This document shows positions 46,423 to 55,054 of a DNA stretch of 64,000 nucleotides, in pieces. The DNA is from Waddliaceae bacterium (GTDB lineage Bacteria; Chlamydiota; Chlamydiia; Chlamydiales; GCA-2709385), in the NCBI GenBank assembly GCA_002709385.1, contig PAQS01000040.1, forward strand, positions 183,205 through 247,204, in the 5' to 3' direction. The position numbers were made by a program, and so were the translations under genes. The notes under the pieces are model-generated. The model saw nothing but the letters and a program-made list of their open reading frames with translations, searched no databases and was not told the origin of the DNA. How positions within the stretch are numbered: the first letter of the stretch is position 1; each line of letters starts with the position of its first letter.

Positions 46423-46461
46423 AGCTTGGCTCCTTGCTTGAAATAACTGAATGTAATTTTG

Positions 46462-46492
46462 AGTGTAATCCTTCCCATCGTTGGAAGGTCAA
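46462..46492 (-). promoter_or_regulatory. CueR/MerR-type promoter of the DUF305 gene
   Basis: On the minus strand: TTGACC (46487-46492), a 19-base spacer holding the dyad CTTCC...GGAAG, then TACACT (46462-46467). The overlong 19-bp spacer with a central dyad is diagnostic of MerR-family activation. Confidence 0.85.
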
Positions 46493-46545
46493 GCTCTTTA
46501 ATGAACGAGTTCATAATCGAATATTAGGCTCAATACTTTAGGCTA

Positions 46546-46576
46546 TTGACCTTCCTGCTATAGGAAGGTGTAAGCT
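46546..46576 (+). promoter_or_regulatory. CueR/MerR-type promoter of the MFS gene
   Basis: TTGACC (46546-46551), 19-base spacer with the dyad CCTTCC-TGCTAT-AGGAAGG, then TAAGCT (46571-46576). It drives the plus-strand MFS gene starting at 46601. Confidence 0.85.
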
Positions 46577-46600
46577 GGATCAACGTTTAAAGGTGATCTC

Positions 46601-47953
46601 ATGAATTTCTTTGCAAGCGACATTCTTTCAAATAAAACTTACCGCAATCTATTCTTTGCACAGGTGATCGCGCTAATCGGTACAGGGCTTGCCACAGTCG
46701 CACTGGGGCTTCTTGCCTATGACATTGCGGGCGGTGATGCCGGAACCGTTCTGGGGACGGCGATGGCGATCAAGATGATCGCCTATATTGGTATCGCCCC
46801 GATTGTGGGGGCTTATGCCAACCGCCTGCCGCGCCGTGCTTTTCTTGTGGCGATGGATCTGGTGCGTGCGGGCGTGGCCATATGCCTGCCGTTTGTCGAT
46901 CAAGTCTGGCAGATTTATATTCTTATCTTCCTTTTGCAATCGGCGTCAGCCGCTTTCACCCCGACATTCCAGGCAACAATCCCGGACGTGCTGCCCAAAG
47001 AAAAAGACTACACCCGCGCTCTGTCGCTCTCGCGGCTGGCCTACGACATGGAAAGTCTGACCAGCCCGATGCTGGCGGCGGCACTTTTGACGATCATTGA
47101 TTTTCACTGGCTGTTCTCCGGTACGGCGGTTGGTTTTGCCCTCTCGGCGTTGCTGGTGATGGCGACCATCCTGCCTAAAGCGGCAAGCACCACGACAATC
47201 CGCAAAGAAGGCGTGATTGCGAAAACAACACGCGGCATGCGCTTTTATTTGAAAACACCGCGCCTGCGCGGGCTTTTGGCGATTACGCTGGCCGCCGCTG
47301 CCGCCAGTTCCATGGTCATCGTCAATACGGTCGTGATCGTGCGTGACACGCTGGGATTGTCGCAAACCGATGTGGCGATCACGCTGGCGGCGTTCGGCGG
47401 CGGATCAATCATTGCCGCATTCTTGTTGCCACGTCTTTTGGACCGGATTTCCGACAGGCGCATCATGATATTGTCAGCCATCGTGATGACGGTGGCGCTG
47501 GCTGTTCTTACCGGACTGACCGCCGCTTTCAGCGACCTGCCGTCTTTCTGGTACATGATCATGGCGGGATGGTTTGTGATGGGGTTTGCCTATTCGATGA
47601 GCATTACGCCATCGGGGCGTTTGCTTAAACGCTCGGCCAATGCCGATGATCGTCCGGCGATTTTTGCCGCGCAATTCTCGCTAAGCCATGCCTGCTGGCT
47701 GATCTGCTATCCGCTGGTCGGATGGCTGGGCGCGAAGATGGGACAGGAGTTTGCATTCGGCGCAATGGCCGTCATTGCGTTTGCCGGAACACTGACAGGC
47801 TTCATGATATGGCCCGCCAATGATCCCGACATTGTGCCGCACGGACATGAAAACCTTGCGCCGGATCACCCGCATTTAAAAGAAGCGCATGCGTCCAAGG
47901 ACGGACATGCTTTTGTGATCGATGATCTGCACCAGCAATGGCCGCGCGGATAA
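46601..47953 (+). CDS. MFS exporter (CueR-controlled)
   Basis: 450 residues with about 12 TMs. The N-terminus NLFFAQVIALIGTGLATVAL and GAYANRLPRRAFLVAMDLVR resemble EntS/MFS_3-type drug and siderophore exporters. The C-terminus ends in a His-rich tail (HGHENLAPDHPHLKEAHAS), suggesting metal contact. Its promoter has the copper-regulator layout, so a role in copper or copper-chelate efflux is inferred. Confidence 0.8.
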   Translation: MNFFASDILSNKTYRNLFFAQVIALIGTGLATVALGLLAYDIAGGDAGTVLGTAMAIKMIAYIGIAPIVGAYANRLPRRAFLVAMDLVRAGVAICLPFVDQVWQIYILIFLLQSASAAFTPTFQATIPDVLPKEKDYTRALSLSRLAYDMESLTSPMLAAALLTIIDFHWLFSGTAVGFALSALLVMATILPKAASTTTIRKEGVIAKTTRGMRFYLKTPRLRGLLAITLAAAAASSMVIVNTVVIVRDTLGLSQTDVAITLAAFGGGSIIAAFLLPRLLDRISDRRIMILSAIVMTVALAVLTGLTAAFSDLPSFWYMIMAGWFVMGFAYSMSITPSGRLLKRSANADDRPAIFAAQFSLSHACWLICYPLVGWLGAKMGQEFAFGAMAVIAFAGTLTGFMIWPANDPDIVPHGHENLAPDHPHLKEAHASKDGHAFVIDDLHQQWPRG

Positions 47954-47960
47954 AAACCCC

Positions 47961-47991
47961 TTGACCTTCCAACGATGGGAAGCCCCATACT
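47961..47991 (+). promoter_or_regulatory. CueR/MerR-type promoter of copZ
   Basis: TTGACC (47961-47966), 19-base spacer with CTTCC-AACGAT-GGAAG, then CATACT (47986-47991). It overlaps the very end of the MFS gene region and lies 32 bases before copZ. Confidence 0.8.
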
Positions 47992-48022
47992 TAAACTATA
48001 AGCAACAAAAGGAGGCTTTATC

Positions 48023-48217
48023 ATGAAACTGCATATTGAAAACATGACCTGTGGCGGCTGCGCCCGTGGCGTGACGGCAGCGATCAAATCGCTCGATCCG
48101 CAAGCGGATGTCAAAGCCGATCCGCCAAGCCGCAGCGTTGAAGTCGTTACCTCGGCCAGCAAAGAACAAGTGGAAGCTGCGCTCTGCGAAGTTGGCTTCC
48201 CGCCAACGAAAGACTAA
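48023..48217 (+). CDS. copZ: Copper chaperone CopZ (HMA domain)
   Basis: 64 residues, a single heavy-metal-associated domain with the MTCGGC metal-binding loop at residues 8-13 and the betaalphabetabetaalphabeta layout. It carries Cu(I) to the CopA ATPase. The AAGGAGG site is strong. It converges with cueR (four-base overlap at the 3' ends). Confidence 0.92.
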   Translation: MKLHIENMTCGGCARGVTAAIKSLDPQADVKADPPSRSVEVVTSASKEQVEAALCEVGFPPTKD

Positions 48218-48666
48218 CGCTTCTTTTTGATAGAAGTAACTGCACCTTTACGGGCGGCAGGACGGCTGGTGGTCTTGGCAGACTTTTCGAGGCCTTCCAG
48301 GATCGGACATTCCGGCCTTCCGTCGCCCGCGCAGCAGCTGACGAGCGTCTGCAATGTATCCGCCATTTCCTGCATATCCTGAATGCGCTGCTGCAGATCG
48401 ACGATATGCTTTTGCGCCACCTTCTTCACGTCCGAGCTTTTGCGTGAACGATCTCCCCACAATGCCAGCAATTCGCTGATCTCCGCCACCTGGAAGCCCA
48501 GATCACGCGCCCTTCTTACAAACTGCAAACGGTGAATATCGCTTTGCGAATAGGAACGATAACCCGATGCCGTGCGGTCACTCGGCGGGATCAGTTTTAT
48601 TTCTTCATAATAGCGGATCATCTTGGCCGATACGCCGGATGCCTTGGCAGCTTCACCGATATTCAT
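48214..48666 (-). CDS. cueR: MerR-family copper regulator CueR
   Basis: 150 residues. N-terminal MerR HTH (MNIGEAAKASGVSAKMIRYYEEIKLI, then TASGYRSYSQSD), a dimerisation helix, and the C-terminal metal loop CCAGDGRPEC, with two Cys eight residues apart as in CueR. It activates 19-bp-spaced promoters when Cu(I) binds. Four such promoters occur in this island. The C-terminal tail is longer and more basic than in E. coli CueR. It lies 12 bases after copA, probably in the same transcript. Confidence 0.88.
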   Translation of the reverse strand: MNIGEAAKASGVSAKMIRYYEEIKLIPPSDRTASGYRSYSQSDIHRLQFVRRARDLGFQVAEISELLALWGDRSRKSSDVKKVAQKHIVDLQQRIQDMQEMADTLQTLVSCCAGDGRPECPILEGLEKSAKTTSRPAARKGAVTSIKKKR

Positions 48667-48678
48667 AGTTTCTCTCCT

Positions 48679-51165
48679 TTATTCTTGCCCCATAGGCGGT
48701 TGAAAGCGCCGCAAACGCAGCGCGTTCCCCAGCACAAAGACGCTCGACATGGCCATTGCACCCGCCGCAAAGATCGGCGAAAGCAGGATGCCATAGGTGG
48801 GATAAAGCACACCTGCCGCGACCGGAATTAAGGCCGTGTTGTAGGCAAAGGCCCAGAACAGGTTCTGGCGGATATTGCCGATGGTCGCCTTGGATAGGGC
48901 GATGGCATTCGGCACGCCCTGCAGATTGCCTGACATCAACACGACATCGGCGGACTCCATCGCGACATCCGTGCCTGTGCCGATGGCAAGCCCGACATCG
49001 GCTTCCGCCAAGGCAGGCGCGTCATTGATGCCGTCACCGACAAAGGCGATCTGGCCGTATTGGGCTTTGAGGCGCTTCACAGCCTCAACCTTGCCCTCCG
49101 GCAGCACTTCGGCCACCACTTCGTCAATGCCGAGCTTGGCGGCAATGGCCTGCGCCGTGCGGGCGTTGTCGCCCGTGATCATGGCTACTTTCAGACCCAG
49201 ATTGTGCAGGGCCTTGATCGCCGCAGGTGTGGATGCCTTGATCGGGTCGGCCACGGCCACAATGGCGGCCAGTTTGCCTCCGATGGCGGCATAGAGCGGG
49301 GATTTACCTTCGCTGGCCAGACGCTCCGCCGTGGCGGCGAATACGCCTGTATCAAGGCCCAGCTCCCGCATATAGCGATCCGCACCTACCTCGATATTCA
49401 CGCCATTAACCACAGCCTTCACGCCCATGCCTGTTACAGAATCAAAATCACTCAAAGACGGAATGGCAATGCCTTCTTCTTTTGCGGCATCGACAATGGC
49501 GCGGGCAATCGGGTGTTCGGAGCGGGATTCCACCGCCGCGATCTGTCCCAAGACCTGATTACGTTCAAAACCTTCTGTCACTTCCAAATCGGTCAGGGCG
49601 GGGTGGCCTTCGGTTAGCGTTCCGGTTTTATCGACGGCCACGACCTTGGCATCTTTCAAAAGCTGCAGGGCTTCACCCTTACGGAAAAGCACACCGAGTT
49701 CCGCACCGCGTCCAGTGCCGACCATAATGGAGGTTGGCGTGGCCAGACCCATGGCGCATGGGCAGGCGATAATCAGGACAGCCACCGCATTCACAAGCGC
49801 AAAGGTCAGTGCGGGCGATGGGCCGTAAGCCAGCCAGACAAGGAAGGTTACGGTGGCCGCTGCCAGCACCGCTGGGACGAACCACATGGTTACGCGGTCG
49901 ACCACCGCCTGAATGGGCAGTTTGGAGCCTTGCGCCTGTTCGACCAGACGGATGATTTGCGCCAGCATGGTTTGCCCGCCGACAGCCGTAGCTTTGAGCG
50001 TAAACGCGCCTTTCTGGTTGACCGTACCGCCCACGACCGTGCTGCCGATGGTTTTCTCGACCGGAATCGGCTCGCCCGTGATCATGGATTCATCCACGAA
50101 GCTCTTGCCGTCCAGCACTTCGCCATCGACCGGAATACGCTCACCTGGGCGCACTTCGATAATATCGCCCAGTGCTACTTCGCTGATTGGAATATCGATA
50201 AATTGCCCGTTGCGCTGGACATGTGCGACCTTGGCCTGCATTCCGATCAGGCGCGTGATGGCCTCGGACGTGCGGCCCTTGGCGCGGGCTTCCATGAATT
50301 TGCCGAGCAGCACCAACGCCACGATCACGGCGGCGGCTTCGTAATAAACATTCACGGTATTCGCCGGTAAAAGATGCGGCAGGAAAGTCGCCACAAGAGA
50401 GTAACCGTATGCTGCCAACGTCCCGACCGACACGAGGGAATTCATATCGGGCGCAAGACGCATGAGCGCGGGAAAACCTTTTTTATAGAAACGCCAGCCC
50501 GGCACGGCCAGCACAAAGCTCGTCAGTGCGAATTGCAGATACCAGCTCAGTTGCATGCCAATCGTGTTCATTACGAACTCATGCATGGCTGGAATCATGT
50601 GCGATCCCATTTCCAAAACGAACACCGGCAAGGCCAGAACGGTTGCCAGAATGAAATCGCTCTTCAGCTCTTTGCGTTCGGCGTCTTTCTGCTCGGAATT
50701 ATCTTCGATCTCACCTGTGGCTTCGATCAGGCGGGCTTCATAGCCTGCGCCGATTACTGCGGCAATCAAGGCATCGCTGGTAGCCGATCCGCGCACGGTG
50801 GCGCGTTCTGTGGCCAGATTGACAACCGCATCGGTGACACCCGGTACGGCCTTGAGGGCTTTTTCAACGCGGCCCACACAAGAGGCGCAAGTCATCCCGC
50901 CAATGGCAAGCTCGGTCGCGCTGGTGCGTTCAGGCACATCATAGCCCGCATCCTTGACAGCCTGGACGAGTGCGGCGCGATCAACCGGGCCGGATGGCTT
51001 GATCTCCGCCTTTTCGGTGGCGAGATTGACCGCAACGCTGCCAACACCTTCGACCTTGGAAAGCGCTTTTTCAACGTGGAAAACGCAGGATGCGCAGGTC
51101 ATGCCCTCGATAGGCAGGGAAATATTCGAGACGTTGGGTGTATCTTTTGGGTTATGGGCTGTCAT
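48679..51165 (-). CDS. copA: Copper-exporting P1B-type ATPase CopA
   Basis: About 828 residues from the ATG ending at 51165, eight bases after GAAGGAG. Two N-terminal HMA domains (both with MTCASC), eight TMs, TGEP actuator, [13 protein letters not shown] in the metal-transport helix, DKTGT phosphorylation site, SEHPIA and [10 protein letters not shown]. It pumps Cu(I) from cytoplasm to periplasm. It follows a CueR promoter. Confidence 0.96.
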   Translation of the reverse strand: MTAHNPKDTPNVSNISLPIEGMTCASCVFHVEKALSKVEGVGSVAVNLATEKAEIKPSGPVDRAALVQAVKDAGYDVPERTSATELAIGGMTCASCVGRVEKALKAVPGVTDAVVNLATERATVRGSATSDALIAAVIGAGYEARLIEATGEIEDNSEQKDAERKELKSDFILATVLALPVFVLEMGSHMIPAMHEFVMNTIGMQLSWYLQFALTSFVLAVPGWRFYKKGFPALMRLAPDMNSLVSVGTLAAYGYSLVATFLPHLLPANTVNVYYEAAAVIVALVLLGKFMEARAKGRTSEAITRLIGMQAKVAHVQRNGQFIDIPISEVALGDIIEVRPGERIPVDGEVLDGKSFVDESMITGEPIPVEKTIGSTVVGGTVNQKGAFTLKATAVGGQTMLAQIIRLVEQAQGSKLPIQAVVDRVTMWFVPAVLAAATVTFLVWLAYGPSPALTFALVNAVAVLIIACPCAMGLATPTSIMVGTGRGAELGVLFRKGEALQLLKDAKVVAVDKTGTLTEGHPALTDLEVTEGFERNQVLGQIAAVESRSEHPIARAIVDAAKEEGIAIPSLSDFDSVTGMGVKAVVNGVNIEVGADRYMRELGLDTGVFAATAERLASEGKSPLYAAIGGKLAAIVAVADPIKASTPAAIKALHNLGLKVAMITGDNARTAQAIAAKLGIDEVVAEVLPEGKVEAVKRLKAQYGQIAFVGDGINDAPALAEADVGLAIGTGTDVAMESADVVLMSGNLQGVPNAIALSKATIGNIRQNLFWAFAYNTALIPVAAGVLYPTYGILLSPIFAAGAMAMSSVFVLGNALRLRRFQPPMGQE

Positions 51166-51200
51166 GGCCGACTCCTTCAATTAAATTCCATATCCTTCAT

Positions 51201-51231
51201 ATAGTACACCTTCCCATCATTGGAAGGTCAA
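51201..51231 (-). promoter_or_regulatory. CueR/MerR-type promoter of copA
   Basis: Minus strand: TTGACC (51226-51231), 19-base spacer with the dyad CCTTCC-AATGAT-GGGAAGG, then TACTAT (51201-51206), about 36 bases before the copA start. Confidence 0.88.
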
Positions 51232-51296
51232 GAAATAGATTTATCACGGAAATAATGAGTTAAGTGGCTGGCTTTTTAACACTTCATACAGAGAAA

Positions 51297-51326
51297 AGCC
51301 CCTGTGCCATCCCTAGCGCAGGGGCT
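51297..51326 (-). terminator. Intrinsic terminator after the TPR gene
   Basis: AGCCCCTG and CAGGGGCT form an eight-bp stem around a 14-base loop, followed on the minus strand by TTTTC. It ends the TPR transcript before copA's promoter. Confidence 0.75.
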
Positions 51327-51345
51327 ATTAATGCTTCTTCAGACT

Positions 51346-53034
51346 CTATTTCTTTGATGAACAAGTGCTTTCAAAGGCACTTAGGCGACAGAAACACGAT
51401 GCAGCGATCTTGATATCAGCGGATGCAACAGCGATATCACGCTGCAATTTGATTTCCCTTGCCTCATCATGACGGCCCAGTTTGGTCAGGCATTCATACA
51501 GGCCGTGCAAGCTCCAGACGTTGTTGGGGCGAATTCGGCGGCGACCTAGATTACCTTCCAGCCCCAGTTCGATGCGATATTGCTTGATGGCTTCTTCAAG
51601 TTGACCTTGCTCCGTCATGAGTGCGCAATAGGCGTGGCGAACAGGTTGAAGCCATGCTGGTGGATCGCTGTAGGGAAGCTTATCTTCAAGCGCGATGGCT
51701 TCGCGCAGATGGGTAAAGGCGACATCGAAATTACCCTTGCGATATTCGATTTCTCCATCCAGCATTTTTTCAGCAATTTTAAGAGCCTGAATTTCCGGTA
51801 CCGGGATGGAGTTGAAGCGCGATTCCGGCACAGCCGCAACGGCGATGGCGAATTCCTTTCGCTCTTGCTCTGCTTCTGGAATGCGACGTAAAGCGGCAAA
51901 CGCAATGCCGCGCGCATAATGGATCATCGCGGTGGTCGAACAGTAGAGTTTACGATCCTCTGGGAATTCGAGGTTAAGGATGTCGTGCCAGCGACCAAAG
52001 CGGATCAGGACATGGGCAAGCGTAGTGCCATGTGCTTCAAGTAAATCTGCCATTGGCGGGCTTGGGATTTGGAGAAGCTCAGGGGTTAGCACTTCTTTGA
52101 GGCGTCCGGCCATAAACAGTGCTTCGCGTGACCGCCCAGCCATCATCGCGCCGTATGAACCGACCATGAGATTGTGTACGCGGTAGACATTATACCAAGC
52201 CCCAATGTCCTTCTCTCGCCCGAAATAGCGTTCATCTGCAGCAACAGCATCGAGATTAGAGTCAATCACACGCCTCCAGTCGCCACAGGCATTGTCGATA
52301 TGCGTCGACATATGCGCCAGATGCGCACCATCAACCGAGAGGCGGCGTAAACGGTCAGCCGCTGGCAAGGCAATCTCCGGATAAGGCGACATTTCCATGA
52401 GGTGGATATAAAGGTGATTAAGCACCGGATGTTTATCACCGCCCTCGCGCGGCAGCGCATCTTCCAAAACACTCCGAGCCTCGACTGTACCTGGGCCAAT
52501 CGGCTCACCCGTATCCAAATCCCACAATGCGCGTGGGCTAAGGCACATGAGGGAGTCTGCAAATAGCGCCGCCGCATCGATGTCGTCTGAGAACTGTTTG
52601 TAGAATATCCGCATCGCGTCGGCATAAGCGCGGTTAAGCCTATCGAATTCTATTGGGTCTTGGGTTACGGCTTTGGGAAAGCGAGCGCCAAGCGCACCAA
52701 TCAATGCGCGTTCAAAGGGCGTAGCATTGCGGTTTGCGGCAACACGCGCACGATCAAGTGCCGCAGTTGCAACGGCGATAGATTGCTCCATATCGGCTAT
52801 GTCGAACAATCGCCATGCTTTGTTGTAATTCGGGCCTGACCCGAAGGCGATACCCCAATGCGCCATGGCGCAGTCCGGATCAATCTTGGCCGCTTTTTCA
52901 AAACAGCGGACGGCCTCTTCGGGGTTGAAGCAGTATGCCCAAGCCAAGCCGCGATCAAACCAGAGTTGCGCCTCTGGTGATGACGTGGTGACATCCCTGC
53001 GAAAATCACCGAGGTTATAATAATTATCTGACAT
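51346..53034 (-). CDS. Tetratricopeptide-repeat protein of metal islands
   Basis: 562 residues without signal peptide. The N-terminus reads AQLWFDRGLAWAYCFNPEEA then CFEKAAKIDPDCAMAHWGIA, a TPR pair, with more helical repeats through to the C-terminus. This family (large cytoplasmic TPR protein) is found beside copper and mercury genes, but its biochemical role is not known. It has its own upstream gap of 177 bases containing ACATATGAAT, identical to a half of the ArsR-type palindrome at 58579. Confidence 0.65.
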   Translation of the reverse strand: MSDNYYNLGDFRRDVTTSSPEAQLWFDRGLAWAYCFNPEEAVRCFEKAAKIDPDCAMAHWGIAFGSGPNYNKAWRLFDIADMEQSIAVATAALDRARVAANRNATPFERALIGALGARFPKAVTQDPIEFDRLNRAYADAMRIFYKQFSDDIDAAALFADSLMCLSPRALWDLDTGEPIGPGTVEARSVLEDALPREGGDKHPVLNHLYIHLMEMSPYPEIALPAADRLRRLSVDGAHLAHMSTHIDNACGDWRRVIDSNLDAVAADERYFGREKDIGAWYNVYRVHNLMVGSYGAMMAGRSREALFMAGRLKEVLTPELLQIPSPPMADLLEAHGTTLAHVLIRFGRWHDILNLEFPEDRKLYCSTTAMIHYARGIAFAALRRIPEAEQERKEFAIAVAAVPESRFNSIPVPEIQALKIAEKMLDGEIEYRKGNFDVAFTHLREAIALEDKLPYSDPPAWLQPVRHAYCALMTEQGQLEEAIKQYRIELGLEGNLGRRRIRPNNVWSLHGLYECLTKLGRHDEAREIKLQRDIAVASADIKIAASCFCRLSAFESTCSSKK

Positions 53035-53165
53035 GGGGGCTTACTCCTTCTTGGAAGCTACGTTTACGCAATTAATGCTATTAAAAACAACATATGAATA
53101 CATGGTTATATATAATTATCGACATAAATGTCAAGGAAACATTGATTATAAATTCGAGTGTAGAA

Positions 53166-53197
53166 AAACTCCTGCGCCGGGGTAGACGCAGGAGTTT
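53166..53197 (-). terminator. Intrinsic terminator at the end of the copA-copB operon
   Basis: AAACTCCTGCG and CGCAGGAGTTT, a perfect 11-bp stem with a 10-base loop, followed by TTC on the minus strand. It lies just after the YHS-like gene. Confidence 0.85.
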
Positions 53198-53211
53198 CTT
53201 GCTCAGGAGAT

Positions 53212-53571
53212 TTATTTCTGAGCTGGGGTATAGGCTTTAAGGTTGGCTTCGCTTTCAAAATAATAAACAGCACCAGCCGCGTCTTCACCGATCACCGCAC
53301 TGGCCTTGTCTACGCTTTTTCCGCTGACAGGGTCTGTCGCCATTCTGGCACTGGTGTCTTTAGCAAGGCGCTCCTTGCACATCGAGCAGCAGCCATAATA
53401 GGTTTTGCCGCTGACTTCGACGGGGATTTGCGGTTTGTCGAACACGGCGTTGTTGACCATGCAGACAAATTGCGGTTCGACTTTCTTGAGCGCGGGGCTT
53501 TCAGCATGAGCTGCGCCAAAAGGCAGCACGATGATGGCCAGCACTGCCAATAACTTCATGAACTGTTTCAT
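53212..53571 (-). CDS. Exported TRASH/YHS-like metal-binding protein
   Basis: 119 residues with a signal peptide (to about residue 23, AHA). The mature part has VCMVNNAVFDKPQ and YYGCCSMCKERL, a Cys-rich TRASH-like metal site, then TDPVSGKSVDKASAVIG and YYFESEANLKAY, a YHS-like fold. Similar proteins accompany copper oxidase operons and may bind periplasmic copper. Confidence 0.7.
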   Translation of the reverse strand: MKQFMKLLAVLAIIVLPFGAAHAESPALKKVEPQFVCMVNNAVFDKPQIPVEVSGKTYYGCCSMCKERLAKDTSARMATDPVSGKSVDKASAVIGEDAAGAVYYFESEANLKAYTPAQK

Positions 53572-53591
53572 ATTGATCTCCTAGAGAAAAA

Positions 53592-53620
53592 AGCGCCGCA
53601 CGATTTTCACGCGCGGCGCT
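53592..53620 (-). terminator. Intrinsic terminator after the cupredoxin-CusF gene
   Basis: AGCGCCGC and GCGGCGCT stem with AT-containing loop, followed on the minus strand by TTTTTTCTC. It separates the YHS-like gene from the operon, allowing only partial readthrough. Confidence 0.82.
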
Positions 53621-53628
53621 GGGTTGCC

Positions 53629-54294
53629 TTATTTTTTCTGAATGCTTGAAACGGTATAGTCGTCACCACCCACATCTTTCAGTGTAAAAGTAACACTGTC
53701 ACCTGCTTTAATAGCAGACAGGTCGACACCTTTTTCTGCCGTGAAAACCATTTTCATTTTTGGCCAGTTTAGCACCTTGATTGGGTCATGTGTGATATTG
53801 AGCGTGCCGCCAGCCACATCAATGCTATTGACTATCCCCGTTGCTGGGATGCCTTTAACCGGGGCCGTTTTAGCAGTATCGGTTTTCTTACCCATATTGT
53901 GGTGATCCATTTTGACAGTTTCACCCGGCTTCGAAGCTTGTCCGACGATCAGTGTGCCTTCCATGCCAAGCGCTTCATGCGGGTGGCAGTGGAATTTGTA
54001 AGTTCCAGGAACAGTAAATGTGTACGAGAACTTATCGCCTTCTTTTTCGCTCATAGGACTCATAATCATTTCGTCAACGCCTTTTGGTACCTCCACAAAC
54101 ATGACGTCATGCATGTCGTCTTGTACATTGACAAACGTCACCGTGTCTCCAGGCTGAATCGTCAGATTGCTTGGTGAGAAATAATACGGTTTATCGCCAG
54201 CAGGGTCGCTGACTTGTTTAACCGTAAAATCTTTGGCAAAAGCCGGGCTGACCATCATGGCCAGAGCAGCAGTGGTAAGAAGTAATTTTTTCAT
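53629..54294 (-). CDS. Periplasmic cupredoxin-CusF fusion
   Basis: 221 residues with a signal peptide (AFA cleavage at about 20). Residues about 22-120 are a cupredoxin (FVNVQDDMHDVMF, then TYKFHCHPHEALGMEG with the Cys, His and Met copper ligands). Residues about 145-221 are a CusF-type domain: GIVNSIDVAGGTLNITHD, then LNWPKMKMVF, with the conserved His, Trp and two Met. The two are usually separate proteins. It probably shuttles copper in the periplasm to the multicopper oxidase or CopB. Confidence 0.88.
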   Translation of the reverse strand: MKKLLLTTAALAMMVSPAFAKDFTVKQVSDPAGDKPYYFSPSNLTIQPGDTVTFVNVQDDMHDVMFVEVPKGVDEMIMSPMSEKEGDKFSYTFTVPGTYKFHCHPHEALGMEGTLIVGQASKPGETVKMDHHNMGKKTDTAKTAPVKGIPATGIVNSIDVAGGTLNITHDPIKVLNWPKMKMVFTAEKGVDLSAIKAGDSVTFTLKDVGGDDYTVSSIQKK

Positions 54295-54325
54295 GGTTTT
54301 CTCCTTTGGTTAATCATGAATATTT

Positions 54326-55054
54326 TTAGAACATCAGACGCAGGCCGATTGCGCCCGCAAATGCGTCTTTGTCTTCGCCGTTTTGTTTTGCGATAGACGA
54401 GGTTTCACCGAATTTTCGGCCATAGTGAACGTCCACATAAGGTGCGAATTTTCGGGTGATTTCGTAGCGGGTTTGCAGGCCGATCTTGCCGTCTGAAATT
54501 CCCGCTCCAATACCGCGATCCGGCACATCCTGCGCGAACAGGTTAATTTCAGCATAAGGCTCGATGATCAGTCTTTGTGTGATCAGAAAATCGTTTTCCT
54601 GCCGAAATCTTGCACTGACATCTCCTTCCTCGCTGATAAACAGGTGTGCCTGCGTCTCGAACCAGTAAGGTGCCAGCCCGTTAATGCCGATAACGGCATA
54701 TCCGGTAGTGTCAGGCTTAGCGTCATAACGGATACCAAACTGCGCATCCCAGAATGTCGAGATATTGCGGCTATACATTGCCCAAAACTCTGCATCTTCT
54801 GTGGTACCATCTGAACGCGCACCCTCGCTTTTCAGCCAGAGCTTGTTTTCATCCGTGCCTATCCAGCCATCCAGATGCCATGACGCAACGCCACTTTCTT
54901 TTCCAAACCCATAATCCGTTTCAACACGAAACATGTGATGGATTGCGCCGCCATGTTCTTTTGCCATGTCATGCCCCATATCCTGCGCGAATGCCGGAGC
55001 AAGATTGCCAAGAAAAAGAACTGTTGCTGACGTGAGTGTTTTAATGATTTGCAT
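54326..55054 (-). CDS. copB: Outer-membrane copper resistance protein CopB
   Basis: About 242 residues from the ATG ending at 55054, which has AGGGAGG upstream. Signal peptide (to about 24), a Met/His segment (DMGHDMAKEHGGAIHHM), then a CopB barrel: DYGFGKESGVASWHLDGWIG, RYDAKPDTTGYAVIGINGLAPYW and C-terminal GAIGLRLMF. It acts with the CopA oxidase, whose stop it overlaps. Confidence 0.9.
   Translation of the reverse strand: MQIIKTLTSATVLFLGNLAPAFAQDMGHDMAKEHGGAIHHMFRVETDYGFGKESGVASWHLDGWIGTDENKLWLKSEGARSDGTTEDAEFWAMYSRNISTFWDAQFGIRYDAKPDTTGYAVIGINGLAPYWFETQAHLFISEEGDVSARFRQENDFLITQRLIIEPYAEINLFAQDVPDRGIGAGISDGKIGLQTRYEITRKFAPYVDVHYGRKFGETSSIAKQNGEDKDAFAGAIGLRLMF

Noticed and set aside
47245-50370. 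Several long frames antisense to the MFS and copA genes
   Set aside because: GC-rich codon bias creates open antisense frames; both sense genes have full catalytic or TM motifs.
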